64,000 nt of DNA, taken from NCBI RefSeq assembly GCF_014206975.1, contig NZ_JACHOU010000002.1, positions 124,001 to 188,000 of the forward strand, given 5' to 3'. Numbering within the stretch: the first letter of the stretch is position 1; each line of letters opens with the position of its first letter. Positions 8,578 to 17,690 of this stretch are shown here, in pieces. A program made the position numbers and the translations under genes. The DNA comes from Aminobacter aganoensis. Lineage in GTDB: Bacteria; Pseudomonadota; Alphaproteobacteria; Rhizobiales; Rhizobiaceae. Under the pieces are notes generated by a model that saw nothing but the letters and a program-made list of their open reading frames with translations, was not told the origin of the DNA and ran no database searches.

Positions 8578-10002
8578 ATGTCCGCACAGGCCCAGGCACC
8601 GGCAAAATTCACCACCGGATCGACCATGCGCCATGTCGTGGTCATGACCGGCACCGGATCGATTGGGCTGATTGCGATCTTCATCGTCGACGCACTCAAC
8701 CTGTTCTACATCTCGCTGCTCGGCATCGAGGAACTGGCTGCGGCGATCGGCTTTGCCTCGACGCTGCTGTTCTTCACGCTGTCGATCTCGATCGGCTTCA
8801 CCATCGCCTGCGGTGCACTGGTGGCCCGCTGCCTCGGGCGTGGCCAGCGCGAAGAGGCCGCACGCATGGGCGGCGCCTCGATGGTCTTCATGGGCCTAGC
8901 GACCCTGGCCATGACCCTGGCTGCCATGCCGTTCCTGCGGCCCCTGGTTGCGCTTCTCGGCGCGACCGGCGACACACTCGACCTGTCGACGCGCTTCCTG
9001 CAGATCGTGCTGCCGTCGTTTCCGATCATGGCGCTCGGCATGTGCACGACGGGCATCCTGCGCGGCGTCGGCGACGCCAGGCGGGCGATGTATGTGACAC
9101 TGGGCAGCGGCATCGCGGCGGCGATACTCGACCCGATCCTCATCTTCGGCTTCGATCTCGGCCTCGACGGTGCGGCGATCTCGACGGTGCTGACCCGCTT
9201 CGTGATGCTCGCCATCGGCTTGCATGGCGCCCATGTCGTGCACAAGCTGATCAGGCTTCCAAATCTGAGCGGCTTGCGCGATGCGGTGCGGCCGTTCTTC
9301 GCGATCGGCGTCCCGGCGATGCTGACGCAGGTCGCGACCCCCGTCGGCAATGCCTATGTGACGATCGAGATGGCCGCCTTCGGCGACCAGGCGGTAGCCG
9401 GCTGGGCGATCATCGGTCGCCTCGTGCCGGTCGCCTTCGGCGTCATCTTCGCGCTCTCGGGCGCAGTCGGACCGATCCTTGGCCAGAACTATGGCGCCCG
9501 CAAGTTCGACCGACTGACGACGACGATGCGCGACAGCCTGCTGTTCACCATCGTCTATGTCCTGGCTGTTTGGGCGCTCCTGGCCATCTTCGCCAATCCG
9601 ATCGCCAGCGCCTTCGGCGCCGAAAGCGTTGCGCGCGACCTGATTGTCTTCTTCTGCCACTTCGCCGCTGGCAGCTTCCTGTTCAACGGCGCGATCTTCG
9701 TCTCCAGCGCTGCCTTCAACAATCTGGGCTATCCGACCTATTCGACGGTCTTCAATTGGGGCCGCTCGACGCTCGGCGTCATCCCCTTCGTCTGGGCCGG
9801 CGCGCACTATTGGGGCGCGATCGGCGTCATCGCCGGCTGGGGCCTTGGGGCGGTTGTGTTCGGCGTCGCGTCGATGATCGTGTGCTTCCGCGTCGTCAAG
9901 GCGATCGCCAACGAACCTCAGCACCAGGACGAAGCCGTGCCGACAGCGCCACCGGCCGCGCAGTCGCCCTTTTCCACCGGCAAGGCATCGACGCTGCAAT
10001 AG
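8578..10002 (+). CDS. MATE family efflux transporter
   Basis: 474 residues with about twelve hydrophobic segments in two similar halves, typical of multidrug and toxic-compound extrusion (MATE) proteins driven by Na+ or H+. Seen: TGTGSIGLIAIFIVDALNLF in TM1, the loop GILRGVGDARRAMYVTLGSG, and GAVGPILGQNYGARKFDR in the second half, all at the usual MATE positions. It is divergent from pmbA (134 bp between starts) and converges on the patatin gene with 17 bp between stops. The substrate cannot be told from sequence. Confidence 0.93.
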   Translation: MSAQAQAPAKFTTGSTMRHVVVMTGTGSIGLIAIFIVDALNLFYISLLGIEELAAAIGFASTLLFFTLSISIGFTIACGALVARCLGRGQREEAARMGGASMVFMGLATLAMTLAAMPFLRPLVALLGATGDTLDLSTRFLQIVLPSFPIMALGMCTTGILRGVGDARRAMYVTLGSGIAAAILDPILIFGFDLGLDGAAISTVLTRFVMLAIGLHGAHVVHKLIRLPNLSGLRDAVRPFFAIGVPAMLTQVATPVGNAYVTIEMAAFGDQAVAGWAIIGRLVPVAFGVIFALSGAVGPILGQNYGARKFDRLTTTMRDSLLFTIVYVLAVWALLAIFANPIASAFGAESVARDLIVFFCHFAAGSFLFNGAIFVSSAAFNNLGYPTYSTVFNWGRSTLGVIPFVWAGAHYWGAIGVIAGWGLGAVVFGVASMIVCFRVVKAIANEPQHQDEAVPTAPPAAQSPFSTGKASTLQ

Positions 10003-10019
10003 GCGCCGATACGGCTGAG

Positions 10020-10841
10020 CTACTGCAGCACTTCGTCGACGGCGCGCTTGAGTTCGTCCTTGATCGCCACGGTCTCGGCCATCACCTGGTCGATCTTGAG
10101 GAAATCGAGCGCCTTGAAGCGCGACACGGGCGGGCGCAGGAAGATGTCGGGCGGGTTCTGGCTCAGCTTGTTGGCGATGATCGACTGCATCATCAACTGG
10201 CTGGCACCGAACATCAGGTCGATCGAGTTGGGCTGCTTGCGGCCGTTTTCGAACGGTGCGCCGACGACGTCAATGGCGATGGTGAAATCGGCCACGCCAT
10301 CGAGCAAATCGAACGGCACCGGGTTGTAGATGCCGCCGTCGATGTAGAGCGTGTTGCCGCGCAGCACCGGCTTGAAGACGGCCGGTATCGCCGCCGACGC
10401 CGCCAGCGCCGAGAACAGCTCGCCTTCCTCGAATACCGACAGGCAATGGCCGTAATAGTCGGTCGCCGTCACCTTGAGAGGCAATTTGAGTTCTTCGAAG
10501 GTCGCCGGAACGCCCTCCGGCAGGAATGCCTTGAGGATTCGCTCGACATTGAACTGGGTGACCCGGATGCCGCTTTCGACCATCTCGGAAAGCGTGCCGG
10601 GGCGCGCGCGCCACATGCGGCTGGCGACTTCGGCGGGCCGGCCGAGCACGGCGCGGGAATGCTCGTGGATGTCGCGGCCGCTCAGGCCTGCGGCCATGCC
10701 AGCGCCCATGACGGCGCCGATGGACGAGCCGGCAATCGCCACCGGCTTGATGCCGAGTTCGTCGAGCGCCTCGATGACGTGGATGTGGGCCAGCCCGCGT
10801 GCGCCGCCGCCGCCGAGTGCAAGGGCGAAGGTCGCGCTCAT
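10020..10841 (-). CDS. Patatin-like phospholipase (RssA-type)
   Basis: 273 residues. The patatin fold is shown by the oxyanion-hole loop GGGGARGLAHIHVIEAL, the nucleophile elbow GSSIG (Ser40), and the DGG catalytic Asp motif in YIDGGIYNPVPFDLL near residue 175. It has no signal peptide, so it should act in the cytoplasm or at the inner face of the membrane, hydrolysing acyl esters; the substrate is unknown. It overlaps the following M16 peptidase gene by four bases (its ATG 10841 against the stop at 10838-10840), so it is likely translated with it. The shape matches bacterial RssA-like proteins and not the secreted ExoU type. Confidence 0.9.
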   Translation of the reverse strand: MSATFALALGGGGARGLAHIHVIEALDELGIKPVAIAGSSIGAVMGAGMAAGLSGRDIHEHSRAVLGRPAEVASRMWRARPGTLSEMVESGIRVTQFNVERILKAFLPEGVPATFEELKLPLKVTATDYYGHCLSVFEEGELFSALAASAAIPAVFKPVLRGNTLYIDGGIYNPVPFDLLDGVADFTIAIDVVGAPFENGRKQPNSIDLMFGASQLMMQSIIANKLSQNPPDIFLRPPVSRFKALDFLKIDQVMAETVAIKDELKRAVDEVLQ

Positions 10842-12196
10842 CCCTTGCTCGTTTCGGCGAATTTCGGACCGAGGATCATCACTGCCGGCTCGACCGTCAG
10901 CAGCTTGCGCGCCGCTGCCTTCACCTGCTCGAGCGTCACCGCATTGATCAGTTCGACGCGGCGCTGCATGTAGTCGATGCCAAGCTCGTCGGTCTGCAGG
11001 TCGACCAGCGTGCTGGCGATGGCACCCGAGGAGTCGAGATTGTTGATCGCATAGGCGCCGAGCATGTATTTCTTGGCCGCATCGAGTTCGGCCTCGGTGG
11101 GCCCCTCTTCCGCCATCTTGCGGATCACCTCGCGAATGACGCCCAATGTCTCGGCGGCCCGGTCGGAGCGGGTCGCGGTGCCGATGATCAGGGACGAGGC
11201 GTGTTCCTGGTTGATGAGCGCGGAACTGACGCTGTAGGCCAGCCCCCGCTTCTCACGCACTTCGTCGAACAGCCGCGACGAGAAGGTGCCACCGCCGAGG
11301 ATGTGTTCCATCAGCGCCGCTGCAAGGAAGTCGGGCGCCTCGCGCGGCACGCCGGGATAGATCAGTTGCAGCGACGTCTGCGGCAACGGGTACTCCATAT
11401 GCATCGTCTGGCGCAGCTTGGGCTCGACGCGTTCGACGACGCGCAGGTCGGCCTTTTCCGGCAAGCCGCCGAACACCTGGTCCAACCGCTTCTTCAGTGT
11501 TTCGGCATCGATCGCGCCGACAACCGCTACATGAATGTTCTGGCGGGTGAAATTGGCCTTGTGGAAAGCGCGCAGGTCGTCGGCGGTGATTGTGGCGAGC
11601 GACGTTTCCGTGCCCTGGTCGGGCCGAGCATAAGGATGGTCGCCATAAACCGCCTTGGCCCATTTACGCGCCGCCTGCGCTTCGGGGTCACGGGCGTTGG
11701 CAACGATGCCGGACACGATCTGCGAGCGGATGCGGTCGATCGGAGCCTGGTCGAAACGCGGCTTCTCGACCGCCAGCTTCAGCAACTCGAACGCCTCGTC
11801 CTGCCTGTCGGCCAACATGCGCATGCCGCCGCCGACTGCGTCGTTGCTTTCGTTGAAGCCCATCTCGGCACCGGCTTCGTCGAGCCTGGTCTGGAAGGCA
11901 TCGCTGTCGAGGTCGCCGGCACCTTCGTCGAAGAGACCGGTCATCAGATTGGCAAGTCCCTCCTTACCGACCGGGTCCTGCGTGCTGCCGCCGTCGAACA
12001 GGAACTTGATGGCGAAGATCGGGACAGAATAGTCCTCGACCAGCCAGGCGGTGATGCCCCTGTCCGACTTGACCTCCTGGATGCGTACCTCGGCGCGCGC
12101 GGCCACCACCGCCGGCAGCACCAGAAACACCAGCGCCAGCATCAGCGTCAGCGCCGACATCGAAATCCTGAACCGCATTGCCGTAAGTGTGGTCAT
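10838..12196 (-). CDS. M16 family peptidase homologue, non-catalytic partner subunit
   Basis: 452 residues from ATG 12196, with an N-terminal signal peptide (LTLMLALVFLVLPAVVAARA). The fold is M16 (pitrilysin/processing-peptidase), but where the zinc motif HxxEH should be the sequence reads GKEGLANLMTGLFDEGAG, with no His pair. It keeps the C-terminal Arg/Tyr-type segment SSRLFDEVREKRGLAYSVSS, which in this family helps bind substrate. Such proteins pair with a catalytic M16 subunit, and that partner is encoded just upstream (four bases between the partner's stop and this ATG). Periplasmic location is inferred from the signal peptide. Confidence 0.9.
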   Translation of the reverse strand: MTTLTAMRFRISMSALTLMLALVFLVLPAVVAARAEVRIQEVKSDRGITAWLVEDYSVPIFAIKFLFDGGSTQDPVGKEGLANLMTGLFDEGAGDLDSDAFQTRLDEAGAEMGFNESNDAVGGGMRMLADRQDEAFELLKLAVEKPRFDQAPIDRIRSQIVSGIVANARDPEAQAARKWAKAVYGDHPYARPDQGTETSLATITADDLRAFHKANFTRQNIHVAVVGAIDAETLKKRLDQVFGGLPEKADLRVVERVEPKLRQTMHMEYPLPQTSLQLIYPGVPREAPDFLAAALMEHILGGGTFSSRLFDEVREKRGLAYSVSSALINQEHASSLIIGTATRSDRAAETLGVIREVIRKMAEEGPTEAELDAAKKYMLGAYAINNLDSSGAIASTLVDLQTDELGIDYMQRRVELINAVTLEQVKAAARKLLTVEPAVMILGPKFAETSKG

Positions 12197-12200
12197 CAGA

Positions 12201-13574
12201 TCATTTCTCGACAGATTTGGCCGGCAGCAGATAGCCGGCGACCGAATGGTCGGGATTGAGGTACTTGGCAGCAACCGCCTTGATCTGGTCGGCGCTGACC
12301 GCCCGTATCCTGTCCGGCCACTGCTTGATGTCGTCGACGGTGCCACCGGTGGCCAGCGTGCTGCCGTATATGTTGGCCATGCTCGCCTGGTTGTCGCGCG
12401 CAAAGATCATCGAGCGGACAAAGCGGTCCTTGGCCTTTTCAAGCTCGTCCGAGGTCACGCCATCCTTGATGATGCGGCGGATTTCGACGTCGACCGCGGA
12501 CTCGACCTGCTGCAGCCCGGCTTCGCCACGCGGCGCGCCGTAGACGGTGAAGCTGGTGTCGTCGACCATCGTTCCCTCGAAGAAGGCACCGGCAGACGAA
12601 GCGATGCCATCCTTGACCACCAGCGCCTGGTAAAGCCGGCTGCGGTTGCCGCCACCCAGTATCTCCGAAAGCAGGTCGAGCGCCTCAGCCTCGCCTGCTT
12701 CGGCAGTCTGGTAGGACGGCACCACCCACGCCTTGGAGAAGCTGGGCACGCTCACCCGCTCGTCGGTGAGTTCGACCGTGCGCTTGGTGTTCTGCTCCGG
12801 CTCCGTCGGGCGGACGCGCGGCGGAAGGTCGGGGCCACGCGCGACCTGGCCGTAGGTTTTCTCGGCAAGCACCTTGACGTTTTCCGGCTCGACGTCGCCG
12901 GCGACGATCAGGATCGCGTTGTTGGGCGCGTAATAGCGATCGTAGAAGGCGGTGGCATCGAGCCGGTTCAGTTTCTCGATCTCGTGCATCCAGCCGATGA
13001 CCGGCGTTCGGTAGGGCTGGTTCTGGAACAGCGTCGCGTCGACTTCCTCGTTAAGCAGCGCGCCGGGATTGTTTTCGATGCGCGAACGGCGTTCCTCGAG
13101 GATGACGTCGCGCTCAGGCCCGATCACCGCGTCGGTCAGGACCAGGTTGCGCATCCTGTCGGCCTCGAAACCCATCATCGCTTCGAGCGCGCCTGGGGTT
13201 ACCGTCTGGTGGTAGGCCGTGTAGTCATAGGTGGTGAAGGCGTTTTCGCTGCCGCCGATTTCAGCGACCTTCTGGCCGAACTCGCCGGCCTTGTGATTGG
13301 TCGTTCCCTTGAACATCAGATGTTCGAAGAAGTGCGCGATGCCCGACTTTCCAGGCATCTCGTCGGCGCTACCGACCTTGTACCAGACCATGTGGGTGAC
13401 GATCGGCGCACGATGATCTGGGATGACCACCACCTGCATGCCGTTGTCGAGCGTGAAGCTGGTGACGTCCCAGTCGCCGCGCGGCGCTTCGGCCAGAGCC
13501 GGCCCAGCCCATGACAGGCCCAAGGCGAACACGGCCGGCAGCGAGCCCTTCGACCGCAAGAATCCCAAAATCAT
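12201..13574 (-). CDS. M16 family zinc metallopeptidase, catalytic subunit
   Basis: 457 residues. After a signal peptide ([18 protein letters not shown]) comes the inverted zinc motif HFFEH (His81-His85) within [14 protein letters not shown]. The downstream [20 protein letters not shown] region contains the expected distal Glu ligand. This is an active M16B-type peptidase, probably periplasmic, working with the non-catalytic homologue that follows. I chose ATG 13574, which has AGAGG about eight bases upstream and begins directly before the signal peptide. The open frame continues about 346 codons further upstream, but that part is antisense-like overlap with rsmD and rluB and lacks any family similarity. 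Confidence 0.92.
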   Translation of the reverse strand: MILGFLRSKGSLPAVFALGLSWAGPALAEAPRGDWDVTSFTLDNGMQVVVIPDHRAPIVTHMVWYKVGSADEMPGKSGIAHFFEHLMFKGTTNHKAGEFGQKVAEIGGSENAFTTYDYTAYHQTVTPGALEAMMGFEADRMRNLVLTDAVIGPERDVILEERRSRIENNPGALLNEEVDATLFQNQPYRTPVIGWMHEIEKLNRLDATAFYDRYYAPNNAILIVAGDVEPENVKVLAEKTYGQVARGPDLPPRVRPTEPEQNTKRTVELTDERVSVPSFSKAWVVPSYQTAEAGEAEALDLLSEILGGGNRSRLYQALVVKDGIASSAGAFFEGTMVDDTSFTVYGAPRGEAGLQQVESAVDVEIRRIIKDGVTSDELEKAKDRFVRSMIFARDNQASMANIYGSTLATGGTVDDIKQWPDRIRAVSADQIKAVAAKYLNPDHSVAGYLLPAKSVEK

Positions 13575-13684
13575 CAACTGCCTCTGAATGTGGACGTGCT
13601 GCCTTATAGGCGTCGGCACGAAGCGGCGGGAAGTGAATTGTTCGTAACCTTGGCCGCCGAAAGAGGCTGAAGTCGGGCGCCGGC

Positions 13685-14239
13685 CTATCGGGCTTCGATG
13701 AAGCGGATCACCGTCTCGCCATAGGAGCGTTCGTCGACGACGGAAAAGCCGGGGCCCGGCTCGAACGGAACCGATGCCACTTCCTCGACCACGCACAGCG
13801 CACCCGGCGCGAGCCAACCGCCGGCACGAGCCGACCGCAACGCACCTTCGCCCAATCCCTTGCCGTAGGGCGGGTCGGCAAAGACCAGGCCAAACGGCCC
13901 CAGCGTGCCGGCGTCGCCGAGACCGGTCGCGTCGCGACGGAAAATCTTCGTCCGGCCGGTCAGGCCAAAGGCTTCGACATTGGTGCGGATGAGCCCGCGG
14001 CCTTCCGCGGACTCCTCGATGAACACGCAACAAGAAGCGCCGCGCGACAGCGCCTCGATGCCGAGCGCACCGGTGCCAGCGAAAAGATCGAGCACGCGCG
14101 CGCCTTCGAGCCTGTCGGCGAAGCGATGGGCAAGCATGTTGAACACCGCCTCGCGGGTGCGATCGGTGGTCGGGCGGATGGCGTTGTCGCGCGGCGTGGC
14201 CAACGGCCTGCCGCGCAGATCGCCGCCGACAACCCGCAT
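13685..14239 (-). CDS. rsmD: 16S rRNA (guanine(966)-N(2))-methyltransferase RsmD
   Basis: 184 residues. RsmD methylates G966 of 16S rRNA. It begins [16 protein letters not shown] and contains [16 protein letters not shown], the SAM-binding loop [20 protein letters not shown], and the N-methyltransferase motif DPPYGKG near residue 122. All are standard for RsmD. Its ATG overlaps the stop of the pseudouridine synthase gene by one base (TGATG at 14241-14237), so two RNA-modification enzymes are translated in tandem. Confidence 0.95.
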   Translation of the reverse strand: MRVVGGDLRGRPLATPRDNAIRPTTDRTREAVFNMLAHRFADRLEGARVLDLFAGTGALGIEALSRGASCCVFIEESAEGRGLIRTNVEAFGLTGRTKIFRRDATGLGDAGTLGPFGLVFADPPYGKGLGEGALRSARAGGWLAPGALCVVEEVASVPFEPGPGFSVVDERSYGETVIRFIEAR

Positions 14240-16329
14240 CAGCCGCGATCCTTGCGCGGACCGCTTGGGCGTCCGCCACGCGGACCATCGCCTCTTGGCC
14301 TGTCAGAACGAGGCTTGTCCGAACGTGGCTTATCGAAGCGAGGCTTGTCGAAATCAGGCCGGTTGCGCGGCTTGGAAGCGGCTTCAGCCTTGGCCTTTTC
14401 GCTCTGCGGACGCGCGCCCGGAGCCATCCAGACATTGGCCTTGCGGGCGCCCGGAGTTTCGAACGGCTTCTTCTCGCGATCGTCGCCCTTCTTGCCGCCG
14501 AACTTCGGCTTGTCACCGAATTTGGGCTTGTCGCCAAACCTGGGCTTGTCACCGAACTTTGGCTTGTCGCCGAAGCCGGCGGGGCGCTCGGTCGAAAGAC
14601 GGCCAAGCACATCCTCGCGGTGACGCTCGTTGGAACGCTTGCGGTTCTTGATCAGGCCGCCCTCGCCGATGCGGCCGCGTTCGCCGTCGCGCTGGAACTT
14701 CGGACGTGCCGGTTCCTCCTCGCGCGGCTCGCGTGGGCGCACCGTCGGCTTGTTGGAGAAAGGCTTGACGATGTCGGCATCGAAATTGGCGCCGGCCTCC
14801 TCGATCAGCCGCTCGCCAAGCTGGTCGCGCAGCATCTTGCCCTTGATCTCCTGGACGTGCCCCTCGGGCAATTCGCCGAGCTGGAACGGGCCATAGGAGA
14901 TGCGGATCAGCCGGTTCACTTCGAGGCCGAGGGCGCCGAGGATGTTCTTGACTTCGCGGTTCTTGCCTTCGCGAAGGCCGATGGTGATCCAGGCATTGGT
15001 GCCCTGCTCGCGGTCGAGGGTCGCCTCGACAGCTCCGTAGAACACGCCGTCGACGGCGATGCCGTCCTTGAGTCCATCAAGCGTCTTCTGCTCGACCTTG
15101 CCGTGGACGCGCACGCGGTAGCGCCGCAGCCAGCCGGTCGCCGGCAGCTCGAGCACGCGCGACAGGCCGCCGTCATTGGTCAGCAGCAGCAGCCCTTCGG
15201 TGTTGATGTCGAGACGACCGATGGTCATCAGCCTGGGCAATTCGGCCGGCAGCACGTCGAAGACGGTCTTGCGGCCCTCCGGGTCGCGGTTGGTCGTCAC
15301 CAGTCCGGCCGGCTTGTGGAACAGGAACAGGCGGGTGCGTTCAATCGGCGGGATTTCGGTGCCGTCGAGATGGATGACATCGTCGACCATGACGTTGAAT
15401 GCCGGCGACGACAGGATCTTGCCGTTGACCTTGATTCGGCCGGCAGCGATCAGTTCCTCGGCGTCGCGACGCGACGCAATACCGGCGCGCGCCAGCCGCT
15501 TGGCGATACGCTCGCCCGGCTCGGCTGCCTCTTCGGTCCGGCGCGGACGCGGCTTGAAGCCCTCGTCCCTGGGACGGTGGTCGCCCTGCGGCCGTGGACG
15601 GAACGCCCTCGCCTCGCCATCGCCGCGCGGCTGGTCGCTGTCGAAGCGACGGGGACGCGGGGCACCGCCGTCACGCTTTTCATACGGCTTGCCCTGATAA
15701 GAGCCGCCTTCACGCTTCTCGTACGGCTTGCCCTCCGGGCGCGGGCCCTTGCGGAAAGGTCGCTCGCCGCCAGCACCTGCCTCGCCGTCGCGCGGACGGA
15801 ATTCGCGGTGCGGCCGCTCGCCGCCTTCAGATGGCCGCGGACGGTAAGGCTTGTCACCGCCGAAGGAGCGGCCGCCCTCGCGCTTTTCGTAGGGTTTGCC
15901 CTCGGAGCGCGGACCCTTGCGGAATGGCCGCTCGGCGTCTGCTGAGCGGGCCTCGCCATCACGTGGACGAAAGTCGCGCTTCGGGCGCTCACCCTCGCCG
16001 CCCTCGGCTGGACGCGGACGATATGGCTTGTCCTGGAACGGACGGCCTTCACGCTTCTCGTAAGGCTTGCCCTCGGGACGCGTGCCCTTGCGGAAGGGGG
16101 CTGCAGCGTGTTCGGGCCGCGCCTCCCCGTCGCGTGGACGGAAGTCGCGCTTCGGGCGCTCACCGCCTTCGGCACCTTCGGCACGCTTCACGAAAGGCTT
16201 CTTGGCAAAGGGCTTGGCGCCGCCTTCGGCGCGCGGCTTGCCGAATTTCTTCGCACCGCCATCGCGGCCGCCTGCACCACCCGGCTTGGAGCCGCCCTTG
16301 CGCGGGAATTTCTTTCGATCGTCGTCCAT
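14239..16329 (-). CDS. RluB/RsuA-family rRNA pseudouridine synthase with long repeat-rich basic tails
   Basis: 696 residues, more than twice the size of a core RsuA/RluB enzyme. The enzyme core is about residues 270-530: an S4 RNA-binding domain ([20 protein letters not shown]), then the synthase domain with [17 protein letters not shown], where Asp374 is the catalytic Asp. Before the core are three near-identical 52-57-residue repeats (about 57-113, 114-170, 171-222) built from [29 protein letters not shown] and DKPYRPRP. After it come FGDKPK and DKPR repeats (about 585-690). The tails are Arg/Lys/Gly/Pro-rich and surely disordered, and probably bind RNA. RluB-type specificity (23S rRNA) is the usual assignment; the exact uridine is not proven. 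Confidence 0.92.
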   Translation of the reverse strand: MDDDRKKFPRKGGSKPGGAGGRDGGAKKFGKPRAEGGAKPFAKKPFVKRAEGAEGGERPKRDFRPRDGEARPEHAAAPFRKGTRPEGKPYEKREGRPFQDKPYRPRPAEGGEGERPKRDFRPRDGEARSADAERPFRKGPRSEGKPYEKREGGRSFGGDKPYRPRPSEGGERPHREFRPRDGEAGAGGERPFRKGPRPEGKPYEKREGGSYQGKPYEKRDGGAPRPRRFDSDQPRGDGEARAFRPRPQGDHRPRDEGFKPRPRRTEEAAEPGERIAKRLARAGIASRRDAEELIAAGRIKVNGKILSSPAFNVMVDDVIHLDGTEIPPIERTRLFLFHKPAGLVTTNRDPEGRKTVFDVLPAELPRLMTIGRLDINTEGLLLLTNDGGLSRVLELPATGWLRRYRVRVHGKVEQKTLDGLKDGIAVDGVFYGAVEATLDREQGTNAWITIGLREGKNREVKNILGALGLEVNRLIRISYGPFQLGELPEGHVQEIKGKMLRDQLGERLIEEAGANFDADIVKPFSNKPTVRPREPREEEPARPKFQRDGERGRIGEGGLIKNRKRSNERHREDVLGRLSTERPAGFGDKPKFGDKPRFGDKPKFGDKPKFGGKKGDDREKKPFETPGARKANVWMAPGARPQSEKAKAEAASKPRNRPDFDKPRFDKPRSDKPRSDRPRGDGPRGGRPSGPRKDRG

Positions 16330-16405
16330 GGTGGCCTTTGCCCTTTTCGGCGGCTAGATAACAGGAAGCTCGGGGGTTAGCGAGGGGAAACAGGATGGCT
16401 GAGGC

Positions 16406-16858
16406 GTGAAACGGCCCGATTACATGGCTCTGGCATTCGCGGAAGCAGAAGCCGCCGCCGCACGCGGCGAGGTGCCGATCGGTGCAGTCATCGTCAACGC
16501 CGGCGAAGTCGTCGCGCGCGCCGGAAACCGCACCCGCGAACTGAACGACGCCACGGCCCATGCCGAAGTGCTGGCAATTCGCGAGGCGTCGGAAAAATTC
16601 GGCTCCGAGCGCCTCACTGGACATGACCTCTATGTGACGCTGGAACCCTGCACAATGTGCGCAGCCGCCATCTCGTTTTCACGGCTCAGGCGGCTCTACT
16701 TCGGCGCGGTCGACGACAAGGGCGGCGCAGTCGTCAGTGGCGTGCGCTTTTTCGCCGCGCCGACCTGCCATCACGCTCCGGACGTCTATCCGGGGATAGG
16801 CGAAACGCGGTCGGCCGAAATACTGAAAGGCTTCTTCAAGGACCGTCGCGACCTATAG
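16406..16858 (+). CDS. tadA: tRNA-specific adenosine deaminase TadA
   Basis: 150 residues. TadA converts A34 to inosine in tRNA-Arg(ACG). The zinc-deaminase motifs are exact: HAEV (His52, Glu54) and PCTMC (Cys82, Cys85), in the usual GEVPIGAVIV ... TAHAEVLAIREA ... LEPCTMCAAAI context. I use GTG 16406; the next choice, ATG 16424, removes six residues but keeps the domain. The gene is divergent from the pseudouridine synthase (76 bp between starts), so three translation-related genes cluster here. It converges on a lipoprotein gene 25 bp away. Confidence 0.95.
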   Translation: MKRPDYMALAFAEAEAAAARGEVPIGAVIVNAGEVVARAGNRTRELNDATAHAEVLAIREASEKFGSERLTGHDLYVTLEPCTMCAAAISFSRLRRLYFGAVDDKGGAVVSGVRFFAAPTCHHAPDVYPGIGETRSAEILKGFFKDRRDL

Positions 16859-16883
16859 GGAATCGCGACGCGTCAGCAATCGA

Positions 16884-17516
16884 TCAGAACGGCCACCAGC
16901 TGCTGCTCTTCTTGGCAAGCTTCTTCTTGCGGCGTTCCTTCTTGATCTCGTCTTCGCCGAGTTCATCCTGCGCAGCACTTGCCGACGCCTCGCGATACAC
17001 CAAAGGCGGCTCGCTCAGATATTTGCGGGTGCTGGCACTGCCCTGCTTGTTCTCGCGCAGGCGGCGCTCGATCTCGACCTTGCGCTGCGCGGGCGTCCAC
17101 TTGCTCATGTCCGGGCCGTTCAGCGACGTCATGTCGTTGACGACCTGCGGCTCGAAGTTCGGGTTGTCGCGATTCTTGGTCGCGTCGTCGCGGATACGGG
17201 CACGGCGTGCCTCGGGCGATTCGGGCCAATCGGCGCTGGCCGTGCTGACGATGTTGTCCTGCGGCGCCGGCAGAGCGGCAGCCTGGCCGGTCTTGGGCTT
17301 CACCAGCTCCGGACGCGGCTTGTAGTCGATGTTGTTGGTCTTCGGCTTCATCGAGAACATGTTGGTGACGTCGCCAGCCAGCTGCTCGGTCGCCGTCTTG
17401 TCGGTGCCGTAGGTGGGCGCGCTCATGCAGCCCGTCAGCGCCAGGCCGGAAACGGCGAGCGACGCAAGCAAAGCTCCACGCGCGCTGATGCGGTCCGTCA
17501 TGCCAGTAATTTTCAC
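16884..17516 (-). CDS. Conserved lipoprotein, function unknown
   Basis: 210 residues from GTG 17516, which has AGAGG upstream; ATG 17501 is five codons in. A lipoprotein signal peptide ends at LALTGC, so Cys30 should be lipidated and the protein anchored in an envelope membrane. The mature part is hydrophilic, with PDMSKWTPAQRKVEIERRLRE and a very basic C-terminus (KKERRKKKLAKKSSSWWPF). I recognise it only as an alphaproteobacterial conserved lipoprotein without assigned function. It has no clear operon partner: 174 bp separate it from ileS on the same strand. Confidence 0.8.
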   Translation of the reverse strand: MKITGMTDRISARGALLASLAVSGLALTGCMSAPTYGTDKTATEQLAGDVTNMFSMKPKTNNIDYKPRPELVKPKTGQAAALPAPQDNIVSTASADWPESPEARRARIRDDATKNRDNPNFEPQVVNDMTSLNGPDMSKWTPAQRKVEIERRLRENKQGSASTRKYLSEPPLVYREASASAAQDELGEDEIKKERRKKKLAKKSSSWWPF

Positions 17517-17641
17517 TCGAACGCCTCTCGCTAGATGCCGGCCTTGAGCCGGGTCCCGGTCCGTTTGCTCATCCGACGGAAATCCGGCGACAATTTGTCT
17601 GCCGAAGTTTCGCGCTTTTACCTTAATGGGCCGTCAAGGGC

Positions 17642-17673
17642 AACGACCGGCAGGAGATGTCCCGCCGGTCGTT
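17642..17673 (-). terminator. Hairpin downstream of ileS
   Basis: AACGACCGGC (17642-17651) and GCCGGTCGTT (17664-17673) form a perfect 10-bp stem with a 12-nt loop, about 18 bp after the ileS stop codon. No good T-run follows on the ileS strand, so this is a candidate terminator or 3'-stabilising hairpin and not a certain intrinsic terminator. Confidence 0.5.
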
Positions 17674-17690
17674 GTATTTCGGCAACCAGC

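Noticed and set aside
8169..10973. 934-codon plus-strand ORF across the MATE and patatin genes
   Set aside because: It lies in another frame over real genes with exact family motifs; its product is Arg/Asp/His-rich low-complexity typical of high-GC shadow frames.
13575..14612. 346-codon N-terminal extension of the M16 peptidase
   Set aside because: Overlaps rsmD and rluB on the same strand in another frame; a good ribosome-binding site and signal peptide occur at ATG 13574.
15640..16170. CRISPR-like repeat array
   Set aside because: The regular repeats are in-frame codon repeats of the RluB N-terminal tail, longer than CRISPR units and without unique spacers or cas genes.
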